Shown here: piece by piece, positions 16,975 to 26,962 of the stretch | How the letters are laid out: every line of letters begins with the position of its first letter | Numbering within the stretch: the first letter of the stretch is position 1 | Assembly: GCF_013394655.1 (NCBI RefSeq) | Contig: NZ_CP053351.1 | Coordinates: 1,890,501 to 1,954,500, forward strand | Direction of reading: 5' to 3' | DNA from: Winogradskyella schleiferi | GTDB taxonomy: Bacteria > Bacteroidota > Bacteroidia > Flavobacteriales > Flavobacteriaceae | Length of the DNA stretch: 64,000 nucleotides | Notes under the pieces: model-generated | What the model saw: the letters and a program-made list of their open reading frames with translations, nothing else | The model's database searches: none | Told to the model about the DNA's origin: nothing | Program-made: the position numbers and the translations under genes

Positions 16975-18315
16975 TTATTCAGCTTTAAGTAGTTGTAACA
17001 TAATATTTATATCTTCTATTACTCCACCAATTTCTGGGTTTCCATTTGGATTTATGTAATTTTCTAGAGTCATACTCATCGGATTTTGATCTCTTATTCT
17101 TTTAAGCCTATCCTCGGGTATGCGTTTCAATAATGTATTCCTCAACTTAATAGCTTCCGCTCTTATTGACGATTCATACTCAGTCATCATTTTTTCATGC
17201 ACAATGTCAGCTTTAGACATATTATTTTGTTTGATTAAATTGATCATTTCATTTCTAGTATTATTAAAGAGTAAACTATATTTATTAACGAATTTTGATG
17301 TTATATCAATTAATATTAGATTTGATAATTCATTATAATTTTGAAGTAATTCTTCATTAATTATTTCTATCCGTTTTTTCCTTTCTCTGACAACTTCAGG
17401 ATTTCTTACACCTAAATAATTTTCTCCAGTATGTTTAAAAATTCTTGTTATTGTTGAAACTTTTGATTTCAAATTTTGTTCGAAATCCTCAGAATCTAAG
17501 CTAACCGACTGTATTCCATCATTAAATACTACGGCCATAGTGTTAGAATAAAATATACCTTTGAAATAAATTTTATTTTTTATAACTTCAATTTGAAGAA
17601 GTACATAGCCATCATTGTCAATTATCTCAATTGCCGTATCATCATAATTAATCGAAAAAACACTTGCTTTATTTAAGGCCCATTCACCATCCTTTAATTC
17701 GATTACTCTTGTGCCATTTTTTTCATGTAAGATTCCTGAAATCAAAATATCATCACCAGAGAATTTAACTGAAAATTTAAATTCTTTAGAAAAATTTTTA
17801 ATTTTTAACATATTGTCACCAAGTTCAATACCTTTCTCAAGCTCTGTCAAAGATTTTTCCAAAAACATGTTATTACCATAGACAATTTCAAATTTTTTAA
17901 ATTTTGATTTTTTTAGTTTTAAAATGCCTTTTTGTCTTTGCTCGTTTTTTATAATTCCAGACACTATATTGGTACTTTTTGTAATATTTGATATCTCATT
18001 GGTTAATCCTTCGATGGTTTTTGTATTAAAATCTATATCCTTTGAGAAGTTAAGAACATCCTTAGTTAAATTTTCAATACTATCGGATTTTGCCTTTAGT
18101 TCGATTTGTTTTAATTGTAATTCTTTATTTACCAAATTTAAGTCATTGTTTAAAGTAGATATTTCATTTCTTTGAGAATCAATAATATCGTTTTTATTTT
18201 TCTCGGTATTTAATAACTTTTTAACTGTTAAAATTACACCAGCAGCTGAACCTAAACCAATAAAGATGATTAATATAACAGTAATTTTATCCATGTTTTT
18301 AAGTTTATTTATCAT
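16975..18315 (-). CDS. Membrane-anchored coiled-coil protein, function unknown
   Basis: 446 residues. One membrane helix lies near the N-terminus (TVILIIFIGLGSAAGVILTV, about 11-30), followed by a long coiled coil (about 40-125, rich in heptad Ile/Leu with Asn/Lys/Glu). A beta-rich middle region, about 140-270, has several GD/DG turns. A helical C-terminal region with a MTLENYINPNGNPEIGG segment ends the chain. It resembles no family I recognise. The internal ATG at 18294 is an alternative start. Monocistronic; its AT content and Asn/Lys/Ile use are higher than in neighbouring topB, which may mark a recent arrival. Confidence 0.65.
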   Translation of the reverse strand: MINKLKNMDKITVILIIFIGLGSAAGVILTVKKLLNTEKNKNDIIDSQRNEISTLNNDLNLVNKELQLKQIELKAKSDSIENLTKDVLNFSKDIDFNTKTIEGLTNEISNITKSTNIVSGIIKNEQRQKGILKLKKSKFKKFEIVYGNNMFLEKSLTELEKGIELGDNMLKIKNFSKEFKFSVKFSGDDILISGILHEKNGTRVIELKDGEWALNKASVFSINYDDTAIEIIDNDGYVLLQIEVIKNKIYFKGIFYSNTMAVVFNDGIQSVSLDSEDFEQNLKSKVSTITRIFKHTGENYLGVRNPEVVRERKKRIEIINEELLQNYNELSNLILIDITSKFVNKYSLLFNNTRNEMINLIKQNNMSKADIVHEKMMTEYESSIRAEAIKLRNTLLKRIPEDRLKRIRDQNPMSMTLENYINPNGNPEIGGVIEDINIMLQLLKAE

Positions 18316-18388
18316 GGTGAAAATTACTTATAAAAACCGATAGAAATTATATGAGTAAGTTAAACTACAAAAAAATTAGTTTTATGGA

Positions 18389-20617
18389 TCAAAAACCAAC
18401 CCGAAAATCACAACCGCTCTTATAATTACTACAACCAAAAGCCGATTTCCCTTTTAAAATTTTACCAGTTTTACATTTAGGGCAAGTTTCACCTGCTTTA
18501 ACTGTCACTTTTTTAGTAACCTGTTTAGGTTCAAATTTCAACTTAAAGGCATCGTCAAATCGCAATAAGCCTTCCTTTGAATTTCCGTCTATTTTAAAAC
18601 CTTTCAAGTTCACAGTAGAGCCTTTAGTCAATAACCGTATGTATTGCTTTTCAGAAATTTTCTTATCAGCAAAACTAAAGGGTAAGGTAAAGTCACATGA
18701 TTTCCCATAGAGACTACAACCATAAGCAGAATTCCCTTTTAAAAGCGAACCTGTTTTACATTTTGGACAGGAACTTCCGACTAGTGCTTCAGACTTTGTT
18801 TTCGTTTTTGATTTCGATTTAGACTTTCCGACAGGTTTGTTGTTCACAGCTGAAATTCTGGTTTGTACCTTTTCACTTCGGACTTCGTAAACCAAAGCAT
18901 CAACCATACGTTTCATACCTTTTATAAAAGCACTAGCGCTGAATTCGCCTTTTTCTATATCCTTTAGTTGCTTTTCCCATGAACCTGTGAGCTCCGCAGA
19001 TTTCAACAATTCATTTTGAATCGTATCAATCAATTGAATGCCTGTAACCGTTGGCAAAATCTGTTTTTTATTTCGTTTTATGTATTTACGCCTAAATAAA
19101 GTTTCAATAATATTGGCACGTGTCGATGGACGACCAATGCCGTTTTCTTTCATTAAATCCCTAAGCTCATCGTCTTCCACTTGTTTTCCAGCCGTTTCCA
19201 TAGCACGCAGTAGAGATGCTTCCGTATATTGTTTGGGTGGTTTGGTTTGCTTTTCTAAAAAAGAGGGTTCGTGTGTTCCTTTTTCCCCTTTGACAAAAGT
19301 AGGCAGTAAAGCGTCCTCTTTTTTATTGGACTTTTCAGACTCAAATACCACTCTCCAGCCTTTGGACAAAATCTCTTTTCCCGTAGTTTTAAAATTAACA
19401 TCTGCCGCTTTTCCAATGACTGTAGTGTTAGAAACTTTACAATCGTCATAAAAAACAGCAATAAAACGTTTTACAATAATATCATAAACTTGCTGCTCAT
19501 TGTATTGCAAATGGGTTTGCATACCTGTTGGAATGATAGCATGGTGATCCGTTACTTTTTTATCATTAAAGACACGTGAGGACTTCTTTATCTTTTTGTT
19601 TAGAATATAAGCCGTAAGATTCGAGTAATCAGTTAATTTAGATAAAATGCCTTTGACTTTCGGATACACATCATTCGGTAAAAATGTGGTATCAACTCTT
19701 GGATAAGTTACGGCTTTTTTCTCGTATAATTTTTGGGCGATTTTAAGGGTATCGTCTGCCGAAAATCCGAACTTGGTATTACAATACACTTGTAATCCCG
19801 TTAAATCGAACAGTTTTGGAGCATATTCTGTACCTTTCTTTTTGGTGATGGATACAATTTCGAATTCATGTTCCTTTACTTTATTGGCTAAAATTTCACC
19901 ATCTTCCATCTTCAAAAAACGGCCTTCTTCATAACTAAAAAGTGTGTCTCTGTAAAGGGTTTGTAGTTCCCAATACGGTTGTGGCACAAAGTTTTCAATG
20001 TCTTTAAAGCGATTCACAAGCATAGCGAGCGTAGGCGTTTGAACACGTCCAACCGAAAGTACCTGTTTGTAACCGCCATGTTTTACGGTGTAAAGTCGTG
20101 TCGCATTAATGCCTAACAACCAATCGCCAATAGAGCGTGAAAAACCAGCATAATAAAGGTTATCGTAATTCTTCGAAGGCTTTAGGTTATTGAAACCTTC
20201 TTTGATGGCTTCGGTCGTTAAAGACGAAATCCATAAACGTTGCACTTCACCTTTATAGTTAGCTTTATTGATTACCCAACGTTGAATCAGCTCTCCTTCT
20301 TGGCCAGCATCACCACAATTAATCACAACGTCGGCTTTATCAAAAAGACTCTTTACAATTTTGAATTGCTTTTTAATCCCATCATTGTTCGCCACCTTAA
20401 CCTCAAATTTTTCAGGCAACATCGGCAAGTTGTTTAAGTCCCAACTTTTCCAATACGGTTTATAATCTGCAGGTTCAAATAAGGTACAAAGATGCCCAAA
20501 CGTATAAGTAACCGCATAACCATTGCCTTCATAGTAACCATCACGTTTTGTGGTAGCTCCTAATACAGATGCAATTTCTCTGGCAACACTTGGCTTTTCG
20601 GCAATACAGACTTTCAA
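18389..20617 (-). CDS. topB: DNA topoisomerase III (type IA)
   Basis: 742 residues. It starts with the Toprim domain (MKVCIAEKPSVAREIA; acidic site in NCGDAGQEGELI). The type IA core contains LSVGRVQTPTLAML and the active-site Tyr in KKAVTYPRVDTTFL. Two C-terminal Cys4 zinc-ribbon-like repeats follow (CPKCKTGSLL... and CPKCKTGKIL...), the second ending at the C-terminus. It relaxes and decatenates DNA by single-strand passage in the cytosol. TopB of this repeat-tailed type occurs both in core genomes and on mobile elements; nothing nearby indicates an element. Monocistronic. Confidence 0.94.
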   Translation of the reverse strand: MKVCIAEKPSVAREIASVLGATTKRDGYYEGNGYAVTYTFGHLCTLFEPADYKPYWKSWDLNNLPMLPEKFEVKVANNDGIKKQFKIVKSLFDKADVVINCGDAGQEGELIQRWVINKANYKGEVQRLWISSLTTEAIKEGFNNLKPSKNYDNLYYAGFSRSIGDWLLGINATRLYTVKHGGYKQVLSVGRVQTPTLAMLVNRFKDIENFVPQPYWELQTLYRDTLFSYEEGRFLKMEDGEILANKVKEHEFEIVSITKKKGTEYAPKLFDLTGLQVYCNTKFGFSADDTLKIAQKLYEKKAVTYPRVDTTFLPNDVYPKVKGILSKLTDYSNLTAYILNKKIKKSSRVFNDKKVTDHHAIIPTGMQTHLQYNEQQVYDIIVKRFIAVFYDDCKVSNTTVIGKAADVNFKTTGKEILSKGWRVVFESEKSNKKEDALLPTFVKGEKGTHEPSFLEKQTKPPKQYTEASLLRAMETAGKQVEDDELRDLMKENGIGRPSTRANIIETLFRRKYIKRNKKQILPTVTGIQLIDTIQNELLKSAELTGSWEKQLKDIEKGEFSASAFIKGMKRMVDALVYEVRSEKVQTRISAVNNKPVGKSKSKSKTKTKSEALVGSSCPKCKTGSLLKGNSAYGCSLYGKSCDFTLPFSFADKKISEKQYIRLLTKGSTVNLKGFKIDGNSKEGLLRFDDAFKLKFEPKQVTKKVTVKAGETCPKCKTGKILKGKSAFGCSNYKSGCDFRVGF

Positions 20618-20676
20618 AAGAATTGGGTTATTGGAATGCGAAAATACAGAAATTTATAGTTGTGGAGATTATTTTA

Positions 20677-21603
20677 CTAAAGTTCTAGAACTAATTTCTG
20701 ACCAATTTTTAACGGAGCGTTTTGTTTAATGGCATTGGTGTTACACAGCTTGGCAACTGACATATTATTACGTCTCGAAATATCATAAAGTGTATCCCCT
20801 TTTTTTACCACGTAGAATCTGGGTTGCTTTGCTAAACTTAACAAGGCAGCTTCATCAGCAGACTTAATAACCTTTACTTTACTCACACGTCTTGAGTTAT
20901 GAAATCTGGCATGTGCCCATTTTTGGGTCACCCAAACTTGATCTGCTCTAATGGCATTTTTTGGAGAAAAATCGAAAAGATATTCAGGATGGATAGGTTG
21001 ACCTTTATAGCTTAATTCCAGATGTAAGTGGCTTCCTCTGGAATTTCCCGTATTGCCGCCTTTTCCTAAATATTGACCTTTAGCGATAGAATCATTAGGT
21101 TTGACATCAATTCGTGATAAATGCGCATAGGTCGATTCCAAACCATTGTAATGACGTACCACAACTGTATTTCCAAATCCATTGGTATATCTGGCATAGC
21201 GGACAATACCGTCCAAAACAGAGACAACGGAATCACCTGTGATTAAATCAATATCAATGCCTCTATGAGCGCGTCCTTTTCGCCAGCCGTAATGCGATGT
21301 GACCACTTTGGTACGCGGCACAGGAGAAGCGTAAGTACTATCATTAAAGTTTAATACCATTGGAAATTGTTGCATGGTATTTCTATAGGGATTGTAAATG
21401 GTTGTATCCCAATATTCGGCTGTGATATCAAGTTGTTCTGTGATAGGAGCCACTAAAGGAATTTCAACGGTTTCAGTCAATACACCTTTGCTGAATTTGG
21501 CTATTGGTAATTCTATTTTTATGGAATTGGAAAGAGAGTCTTTTTGTGCGAACGTATTGAATGTGAAGCACACTAAAGCAAAACAGAAAAAAATGTATTT
21601 CAT
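20677..21603 (-). CDS. M23 peptidase with C-terminal LysM (cell-wall hydrolase)
   Basis: 308 residues starting MKYIFFCFALVCF; the start at 21603 gives a clean signal peptide ending ...TFAQ and is preferred over 21630. The M23 metallopeptidase domain lies at about 105-215, with zinc ligands in HRGIDID and the HLHLE motif. A LysM domain at the C-terminus (RFYVVKKGDTLYDISRRNNM...) binds peptidoglycan. It should cleave peptide cross-links of murein, or activate an amidase, in the periplasm. The HxH and H..D ligands are intact, so it is probably active. Monocistronic, divergent from the helicase gene. Confidence 0.92.
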   Translation of the reverse strand: MKYIFFCFALVCFTFNTFAQKDSLSNSIKIELPIAKFSKGVLTETVEIPLVAPITEQLDITAEYWDTTIYNPYRNTMQQFPMVLNFNDSTYASPVPRTKVVTSHYGWRKGRAHRGIDIDLITGDSVVSVLDGIVRYARYTNGFGNTVVVRHYNGLESTYAHLSRIDVKPNDSIAKGQYLGKGGNTGNSRGSHLHLELSYKGQPIHPEYLFDFSPKNAIRADQVWVTQKWAHARFHNSRRVSKVKVIKSADEAALLSLAKQPRFYVVKKGDTLYDISRRNNMSVAKLCNTNAIKQNAPLKIGQKLVLEL

Positions 21604-21745
21604 AGAGGAAAAAAAAGATCTTATCAGCATTTGAAACGTAAATATAAAATAAATATTGTTTTGTAAAAATTGGTCTATAAACTTTATGTTGAGCCTTGTT
21701 TGAAATCAATTAATTAGGATACTTTTTTTATGCTATAAAGTATTG

Positions 21746-21753
21746 TAAATTTG
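21746..21753 (+). promoter_or_regulatory. -7 element (TAAATTTG) upstream of helicase gene
   Basis: TAAATTTG fits TAnnTTTG and lies 32 bases before the ATG at 21785, giving a short leader. The upstream stretch is T-rich. Confidence 0.5.
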
Positions 21754-21784
21754 CAATTCCATTTAAAACTTCGAAATAAAATTT

Positions 21785-23338
21785 ATGTCTGAAACAAATC
21801 AAGCTGTTCAAGAAAAGAAAACCGATAAAGAATTATACGACTATCAACATGGTGCCATAAGCCAGATTTTCGAAAAGTTTGATAACGAACGTGACGATTA
21901 TCACTTATTATACCAACTGCCAACAGGTGGTGGAAAAACAGTCATCTTCTCTGAAATGGTACGTCAATACTTAAAAAACCATGATAAAAAGGTTTTAATA
22001 ATGACGCACAGAGTGGAATTGTGTAACCAAACCTCAAAAATGTTAGATGGTTTTGGTGTGACCAACAAAGTGGTTAATAGTAAGGCGAATTTAGATGACC
22101 AAGGCGAGTATTCTTGTTTTGTGGCCATGGTTGAAACCTTGAATAACAGACTGAATGATGATAAATTAGATATTTCTGATGTTGGATTGGTAATTATTGA
22201 TGAAGCACATTACAATTCTTTTACTAAGCTCTTTAAGTTTTTTGAAAAATCCTTTATTCTTGGAGTAACGGCAACACCTTTAAGTTCCAATAAAGAGTTG
22301 CCAATGAAGGACAATTATGACGAACTTATTACAGGGGAAACTATAGAGAACCTAATAGAGAATGAGTTTTTGGCAAGAGCTGAAACTTATGCTTATGATA
22401 TGGGATTAACTTCTCTGGAAGTCGGCTCCAATGGTGATTATACCGTAAAATCTTCTGAAGATTTATACTCGAGTCCTGCGATGTTGCAAAAGCTAATTGA
22501 TGCCTATAAAAAACATTCACTTGGAAAGAAGACCTTGATTTTCAACAACGGTATTAATACGTCTATTAGTGTATATTATGCTTTTAAAGAAGCCGATTTA
22601 CCAATTATGCACTTGGATAATACAGCAACTAAAAAACAACGTAAACAGATTTTACAATGGTTTCACGAAACACCAGATGCAATTTTAACATCCGTGAGTA
22701 TCTTAACCACTGGTTTTGATGAACCTACAATTGATACTATTATTTTAAACAGAGCCACAAAATCCTTGACCTTATATTATCAAATGATTGGTCGTGGATC
22801 TCGTATATTGAATAATAAATCGAAATTCACAACCATAGATTTAGGAAACAACCTATATAGATTTGGACCTTGGGGCGCAGATTTGGATTGGCAATTGATT
22901 TTTAAATCGCCAAACTGGTATGCCGATAGAATTAAGGATGACGAAGCTATTGAGGCCAATTTTAAACATGATTTATCAGATGAAGTCAAAGAGGAATTCT
23001 CTAAATCTGAAGATACGTATTTCGATATCAGACAAACCTACAAAGATGCTGTAGATAGTGGTGAATCTTCAAAAGTGGTTTTAGAACGCTCTATAGAACA
23101 ACACGCAAAAATCTGTATAGAAAACAGTGAAGATGTTTATGATGCGCTGGCCTTGGCAAAATTGCTTAAAGACGACATCAACCAACGTATTGAAATCTAC
23201 GCGAAATGCATAAGCAGAAGTACCTATAACTTTTTAAAATGGTTAAAGGATGATTATCAAAAGAAATTGAATTCGTATCTGCGTACCAATTTTGATGAGA
23301 AGTTTGAAGAAATTCATGGGTTTCCACCAGAGGAATAA
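21785..23338 (+). CDS. DEAD/DEAH-box superfamily 2 helicase
   Basis: 517 residues. The Q-like YDYQHGAI segment precedes Walker A (LPTGGGKT, 45-52). Motif II is DEAH (in VIIDEAHYNS, about 140), and VTATP is motif III. The C-terminal RecA domain contains TTGFDEPTIDTIILNRATKS and the motif VI QMIGRGSR. The architecture is like the UvrB/RecQ-adjacent COG1061 helicases (SSL2-like). The last 150 residues are helical and unassigned. Substrate is not evident. The next gene, a J-KTSC protein, follows on the same strand about 100 bases later. Confidence 0.9.
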   Translation: MSETNQAVQEKKTDKELYDYQHGAISQIFEKFDNERDDYHLLYQLPTGGGKTVIFSEMVRQYLKNHDKKVLIMTHRVELCNQTSKMLDGFGVTNKVVNSKANLDDQGEYSCFVAMVETLNNRLNDDKLDISDVGLVIIDEAHYNSFTKLFKFFEKSFILGVTATPLSSNKELPMKDNYDELITGETIENLIENEFLARAETYAYDMGLTSLEVGSNGDYTVKSSEDLYSSPAMLQKLIDAYKKHSLGKKTLIFNNGINTSISVYYAFKEADLPIMHLDNTATKKQRKQILQWFHETPDAILTSVSILTTGFDEPTIDTIILNRATKSLTLYYQMIGRGSRILNNKSKFTTIDLGNNLYRFGPWGADLDWQLIFKSPNWYADRIKDDEAIEANFKHDLSDEVKEEFSKSEDTYFDIRQTYKDAVDSGESSKVVLERSIEQHAKICIENSEDVYDALALAKLLKDDINQRIEIYAKCISRSTYNFLKWLKDDYQKKLNSYLRTNFDEKFEEIHGFPPEE

Positions 23339-23435
23339 TATTTACCTCAAGTCAAACTTGATGATAAAGAATAAATTTAAAGCATCATCTAAAAAAATAG
23401 CGTAGTTTCGCGCCTTAATTGAAAAAAGGCTATTT

Positions 23436-23885
23436 ATGAAGCGCATTAACGAGTACAAAAAACTATTTTCTGTAGAGGATTCTATCGATTTAAAAGTATT
23501 AAAGACATCCTATAGAAACCTAGTAAAAGAATGGCATCCAGATAAGTTTCAAGATGGCGATATAGGGCAAGAAGAAGCCGAATATAAAAGTCGTCAGATT
23601 ATTGACGGTTATCATTTTTTAGTGAGTATTGCACCAGAAACTAAAGCTTCAAATCTCGAAGAATATAACGTAACAATTACGAATTCTAGCATTCTGGATT
23701 TTCAACATAAAGGACAACTCCTAGAAATTACCTTTTTAGATGGTTCTACCTATGAATACTTTGGCGTTCCAAAAAATGTTTTTATCAAGTTTTTAAATTC
23801 AGATAAACAAATGCGCTTTGCAAGACGCAGTATTTTTAATTCCTATTTATATAGAAAATCTAAGAAGGAGCTTCAAGAAGTTTAG
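23436..23885 (+). CDS. J-domain + KTSC domain protein
   Basis: 149 residues with two domains. Residues 1-65 form a J domain with the HPD motif in WHPDKF, which would stimulate an Hsp70 ATPase. Residues 80-140 match the KTSC domain (NSSILDFQHKGQLLEITFLDGSTYEYFGVP), otherwise found alone or fused to Lys-tRNA synthetase. This fusion suggests recruiting DnaK to a KTSC-bound RNA or protein. It lies between a helicase and an SDR on the same strand. Confidence 0.85.
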   Translation: MKRINEYKKLFSVEDSIDLKVLKTSYRNLVKEWHPDKFQDGDIGQEEAEYKSRQIIDGYHFLVSIAPETKASNLEEYNVTITNSSILDFQHKGQLLEITFLDGSTYEYFGVPKNVFIKFLNSDKQMRFARRSIFNSYLYRKSKKELQEV

Positions 23886-23936
23886 AGTAGAGGTAGTGTT
23901 ATTGAATAAAACAAATAAGTATTACGTTAAATCATA

Positions 23937-25487
23937 ATGAGCAACAAAGCCAAAAAACAATCCAAAGACATTTCTTCCGAAGAGATTGAAAAATGCATTA
24001 GCATTTTAGAATATTTGGTGGCTAATACTAACGATATTTTTGAAATCCCAAAATCACAACGAACCGCTTTAATAAAAGCCTCAGGACAATTATCACGACC
24101 AAGTAGAGAAGAGTTTTCACGTCGAAAGAAAGATGCCAAGAAAGCCGCAAAGCGAAAGCAAGCGGCTAGAGATAAAAATGCTCGAAAAATTACAGGCATA
24201 AGAAGCGCAAGAGAGGCACATGTTTTTGTGGCTCCAAAATTATTACCAGAAGCCGACTTAAAAGCCAAGGAACAATTAGAGCTGGAATCGCCTCGGAACT
24301 GCTATGTCTGTAAAACCTTATTTACCAAACTGCATCATTTTTATGATACGATGTGTGAAGCATGTGGCGATTTTAATTATGCGAAACGTTTTCAAACGGC
24401 AGATGTAAAAGGGCAAGTCGCTGTAATCACTGGTTCACGATTAAAAATCGGTTATCACATTACATTAATGCTACTAAGAGGGGGCGCAACAGTTATTGCA
24501 ACCACACGTTTTCCTGTGGATTCTGCGTTACGTTTTTCGCAGGAAGACGACTTTACAGAATGGGGACATCGCTTAAAAATCCATGGTCTCGATTTAAGGC
24601 ATATTCCGAGTGTGGAAATCTTCTGTAATTTTATAGAACAACGTTATGAAAAGTTAGATATACTCATCAATAATGCAGCGCAGACCGTAAGACGTCCTGC
24701 TGGTTTCTATAGCCATTTAATGCCAAATGAAGAGCGACCGATAGACGAGTTACCAAAATTTGCCCAAGATCTGCTCAGAGATCATAGTGAATGTTTAACC
24801 GAACTAAAGCAATTGACTTCTGGAGCGTCATCCAATAAAAATATGCCAGTGACTTGGCATGGTCCAGAACCTGGTATTGGTTTAAGGGCTTCAGCAAAAT
24901 TATCCCAAATTCCTTATAGTTTCGATAATGCCTTGGTATCACAAGAGGTGTTTCCAGAAGGGAAATTGGATGCCGATTTGCAACAAGTGGATTTAAGAAA
25001 AACCAACAGTTGGCGATTAAAGCTTGGCGAAATTGAAACAACAGAAATGATTGAAGTGCAACTCGTGAATTCTGTGGCCCCTTTTGTATTGTGCAATCGT
25101 TTATCTGAAGTCATGAAAAAAGACCACACAGGTCAAAAACATATTATCAACGTTTCTGCAATGGAAGGGAAGTTCCATTCGTTTTTTAAGGAAGATCGTC
25201 ATCCACATACCAATATGGCAAAAGCCGCTTTAAATATGTTGACACATACAGCCGCTGGAAGTTTAGCCAAAGAAGGGATTTACATGAATGCAGTTGATAC
25301 CGGTTGGGTCACTGATGAAGATCCTGCTGAATTGGCAAAGCGCAAACAAGAACTACACGATTTTCAACCACCTTTAGATATCGTCGATGGTGCTGCACGC
25401 GTCATGGATCCTTTATTTGATGGTATCAACACGGGCAAACATTGGTCTGGTAAATTCTTAAAGGATTATCGTCCTATTAGCTGGTAA
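23937..25487 (+). CDS. Long SDR-family oxidoreductase with zinc-ribbon N-terminus
   Basis: 516 residues, about twice a normal SDR. The first 100 residues are Lys/Arg-rich helices. A Cys4 zinc-ribbon follows (CYVCKTLF...MCEACGDF, about 121-142). The Rossmann core starts at about 160 with [15 protein letters not shown], a variant TGxxxxxG loop, and contains [10 protein letters not shown]. At the active site the Ser is in NVSAMEG, but the usual YxxxK reads TNMAK, with Thr in place of Tyr. The catalytic Tyr may therefore be absent. The whole layout is seen in a broad family of uncharacterised oxidoreductases in bacteria and fungi, from memory. Confidence 0.8.
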   Translation: MSNKAKKQSKDISSEEIEKCISILEYLVANTNDIFEIPKSQRTALIKASGQLSRPSREEFSRRKKDAKKAAKRKQAARDKNARKITGIRSAREAHVFVAPKLLPEADLKAKEQLELESPRNCYVCKTLFTKLHHFYDTMCEACGDFNYAKRFQTADVKGQVAVITGSRLKIGYHITLMLLRGGATVIATTRFPVDSALRFSQEDDFTEWGHRLKIHGLDLRHIPSVEIFCNFIEQRYEKLDILINNAAQTVRRPAGFYSHLMPNEERPIDELPKFAQDLLRDHSECLTELKQLTSGASSNKNMPVTWHGPEPGIGLRASAKLSQIPYSFDNALVSQEVFPEGKLDADLQQVDLRKTNSWRLKLGEIETTEMIEVQLVNSVAPFVLCNRLSEVMKKDHTGQKHIINVSAMEGKFHSFFKEDRHPHTNMAKAALNMLTHTAAGSLAKEGIYMNAVDTGWVTDEDPAELAKRKQELHDFQPPLDIVDGAARVMDPLFDGINTGKHWSGKFLKDYRPISW

Positions 25488-25599
25488 TTGATGATTGCTT
25501 AGATAAAATCTTTTTAAAGATCACCTAACTACTATTTTATATTTAAAAGACTGTTAATGTCATTGGTATTTGAATCTTTTGGTAGTATCTTAGAGTATT

Positions 25600-26199
25600 A
25601 TGTTTAAAAGAGCAATTTACAAGAGACTGGGATTATTATTCTGTATAAGTATAATAGGTATATTTTGGAATTGTAAATCCAGCGACATCACTGATGACGA
25701 AAACTATACTACCGACATTAACAAGTTGGAAATGCTTTTGGAAAAAGAAGCATACAGCATAGATATTGAAGCCGCATTACCATTCGTTACTGCATCAACG
25801 CAACAGGTCGCTAATGCCTTATTTTTATCAAGAACTGGGAATACTGCTAGCAGAGTTTATGTAGGTGGAGATGGTCATTTTATCGAAATAAAAAATGACT
25901 CTGTAAAAGGTGATTTACCATTTTTTGGCGAAAGACGACTAAGTGGAGGTCCTTATGGTGGTAGAAATGGTGGAATAGCTTTTGAAGGCCTTCCAGAAAA
26001 TTTCGAGAAAAGCCTAAATAAAAATAAAAGGAAGCTCGAGATTAAATTTTCAATCAGTCAAACTGGGGAATCATCTGAACGTTATGATGTGAACCTCGAG
26101 ATATTCCCTAGTAAAAATGCAGTAGTTAATATAAATTCAACTTATAAAACATCTATGGGATATACAGGAAATTTAAGGCTTGAAAACGAATCTCAATAA
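25600..26199 (+). CDS. DUF4251 lipoprotein
   Basis: 199 residues. The N-terminus reads LFCISIIGIFWNC, a lipobox-like site at about Cys26 preceded by a positively charged start, so it is probably a lipoprotein. The body matches DUF4251, common in Bacteroidota, with the Gly-rich signature GGPYGGRNGGIAFEGLP. It is thought to form a beta-rich periplasmic or outer-membrane protein of unknown role. Monocistronic. Confidence 0.82.
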   Translation: MFKRAIYKRLGLLFCISIIGIFWNCKSSDITDDENYTTDINKLEMLLEKEAYSIDIEAALPFVTASTQQVANALFLSRTGNTASRVYVGGDGHFIEIKNDSVKGDLPFFGERRLSGGPYGGRNGGIAFEGLPENFEKSLNKNKRKLEIKFSISQTGESSERYDVNLEIFPSKNAVVNINSTYKTSMGYTGNLRLENESQ

Positions 26200-26355
26200 T
26201 ATACATGAGTTTATATGTAAACATTCATAAACAGATATCGTATTTTATGACTAATTCACTGTTAATTCTAGTGAAATTAAGTTAAGATTTCTTAATTTTT
26301 TTGGCTTGGGTCCATTAGAATTGTATTTTAAAGTAAATCAAACTTTTACTTTATC

Positions 26356-26739
26356 ATGAAAACAACACTATTTATATTGACCTTATTATTTACTTTTAAT
26401 CTTTCTGCACAAGATCCAATATTGCAAAAGAACAATGAAGCATTGCAAGCCACTGCGACAAAAATCGCAAAAACCTATGACGATCAAATAAGTTTGGACG
26501 GTAAACAATTTATCTTATTTGAAAAAAAGATTGAAGAATTTTTAATCAAAGAAGAAGATATTCATGAAAACTTCGAAGGCGAGGAAAAACTCAATTTATT
26601 ATACAAATTAAGAAAAGCGGAAACGATGGAAATGCGAAACATATTGACACAACCGCAATTCGATTTATACAGGCGTATTAAACCACAACTTCAACCACTA
26701 GCTATGGTGAATACTGACGATAAAACCGATAATAAATAA
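26356..26739 (+). CDS. Small secreted helical protein, function unknown
   Basis: 127 residues. A signal peptide (MKTTLFILTLLFTFNLSAQ) is followed by an all-helical, charged mature part with a LYKLRKAETMEMRNILT segment and LTQPQFDLYRRI. The layout of short helices around LTxxQ is reminiscent of Spy/CpxP-like periplasmic chaperones, but the resemblance is weak. A terminator follows. Confidence 0.6.
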   Translation: MKTTLFILTLLFTFNLSAQDPILQKNNEALQATATKIAKTYDDQISLDGKQFILFEKKIEEFLIKEEDIHENFEGEEKLNLLYKLRKAETMEMRNILTQPQFDLYRRIKPQLQPLAMVNTDDKTDNK

Positions 26740-26762
26740 AGGTTGTTAACTTAAAAAACTGG

Positions 26763-26797
26763 AGACGTTCTAAAATATGCTTAGAACGTCTTTTCTT
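26763..26797 (+). terminator. Rho-independent terminator
   Basis: An 11-bp stem (AGACGTTCTAA / TTAGAACGTCT) with a 7-nt loop is followed by a T-rich run. Confidence 0.85.
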
Positions 26798-26867
26798 ATT
26801 TACTTCAGATTATTCCGTTTTACGGCAATAATGTGAAACGTTAAAATTACCTTTGCCACAAAATAAA

Positions 26868-26885
26868 ACGGACTGAAAATCCGTG
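26868..26885 (+). other. Hairpin identical in form to a tRNA-Phe anticodon arm
   Basis: ACGGACTGAAAATCCGTG folds as a 5-bp stem with a 7-nt CTGAAAA loop, the form of a bacterial tRNA-Phe anticodon arm with GAA anticodon. Flanks do not fold as the rest of a tRNA. It lies 78 bases before a DEAD-box gene, so it may instead be a leader hairpin. Confidence 0.35.
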
Positions 26886-26962
26886 ACATTAATGAAATCC
26901 AAGAATTTAATGTATTAATCAATTTTCAAACTAGAAGGGATTAGTGCGAATTCGTAGAATTC

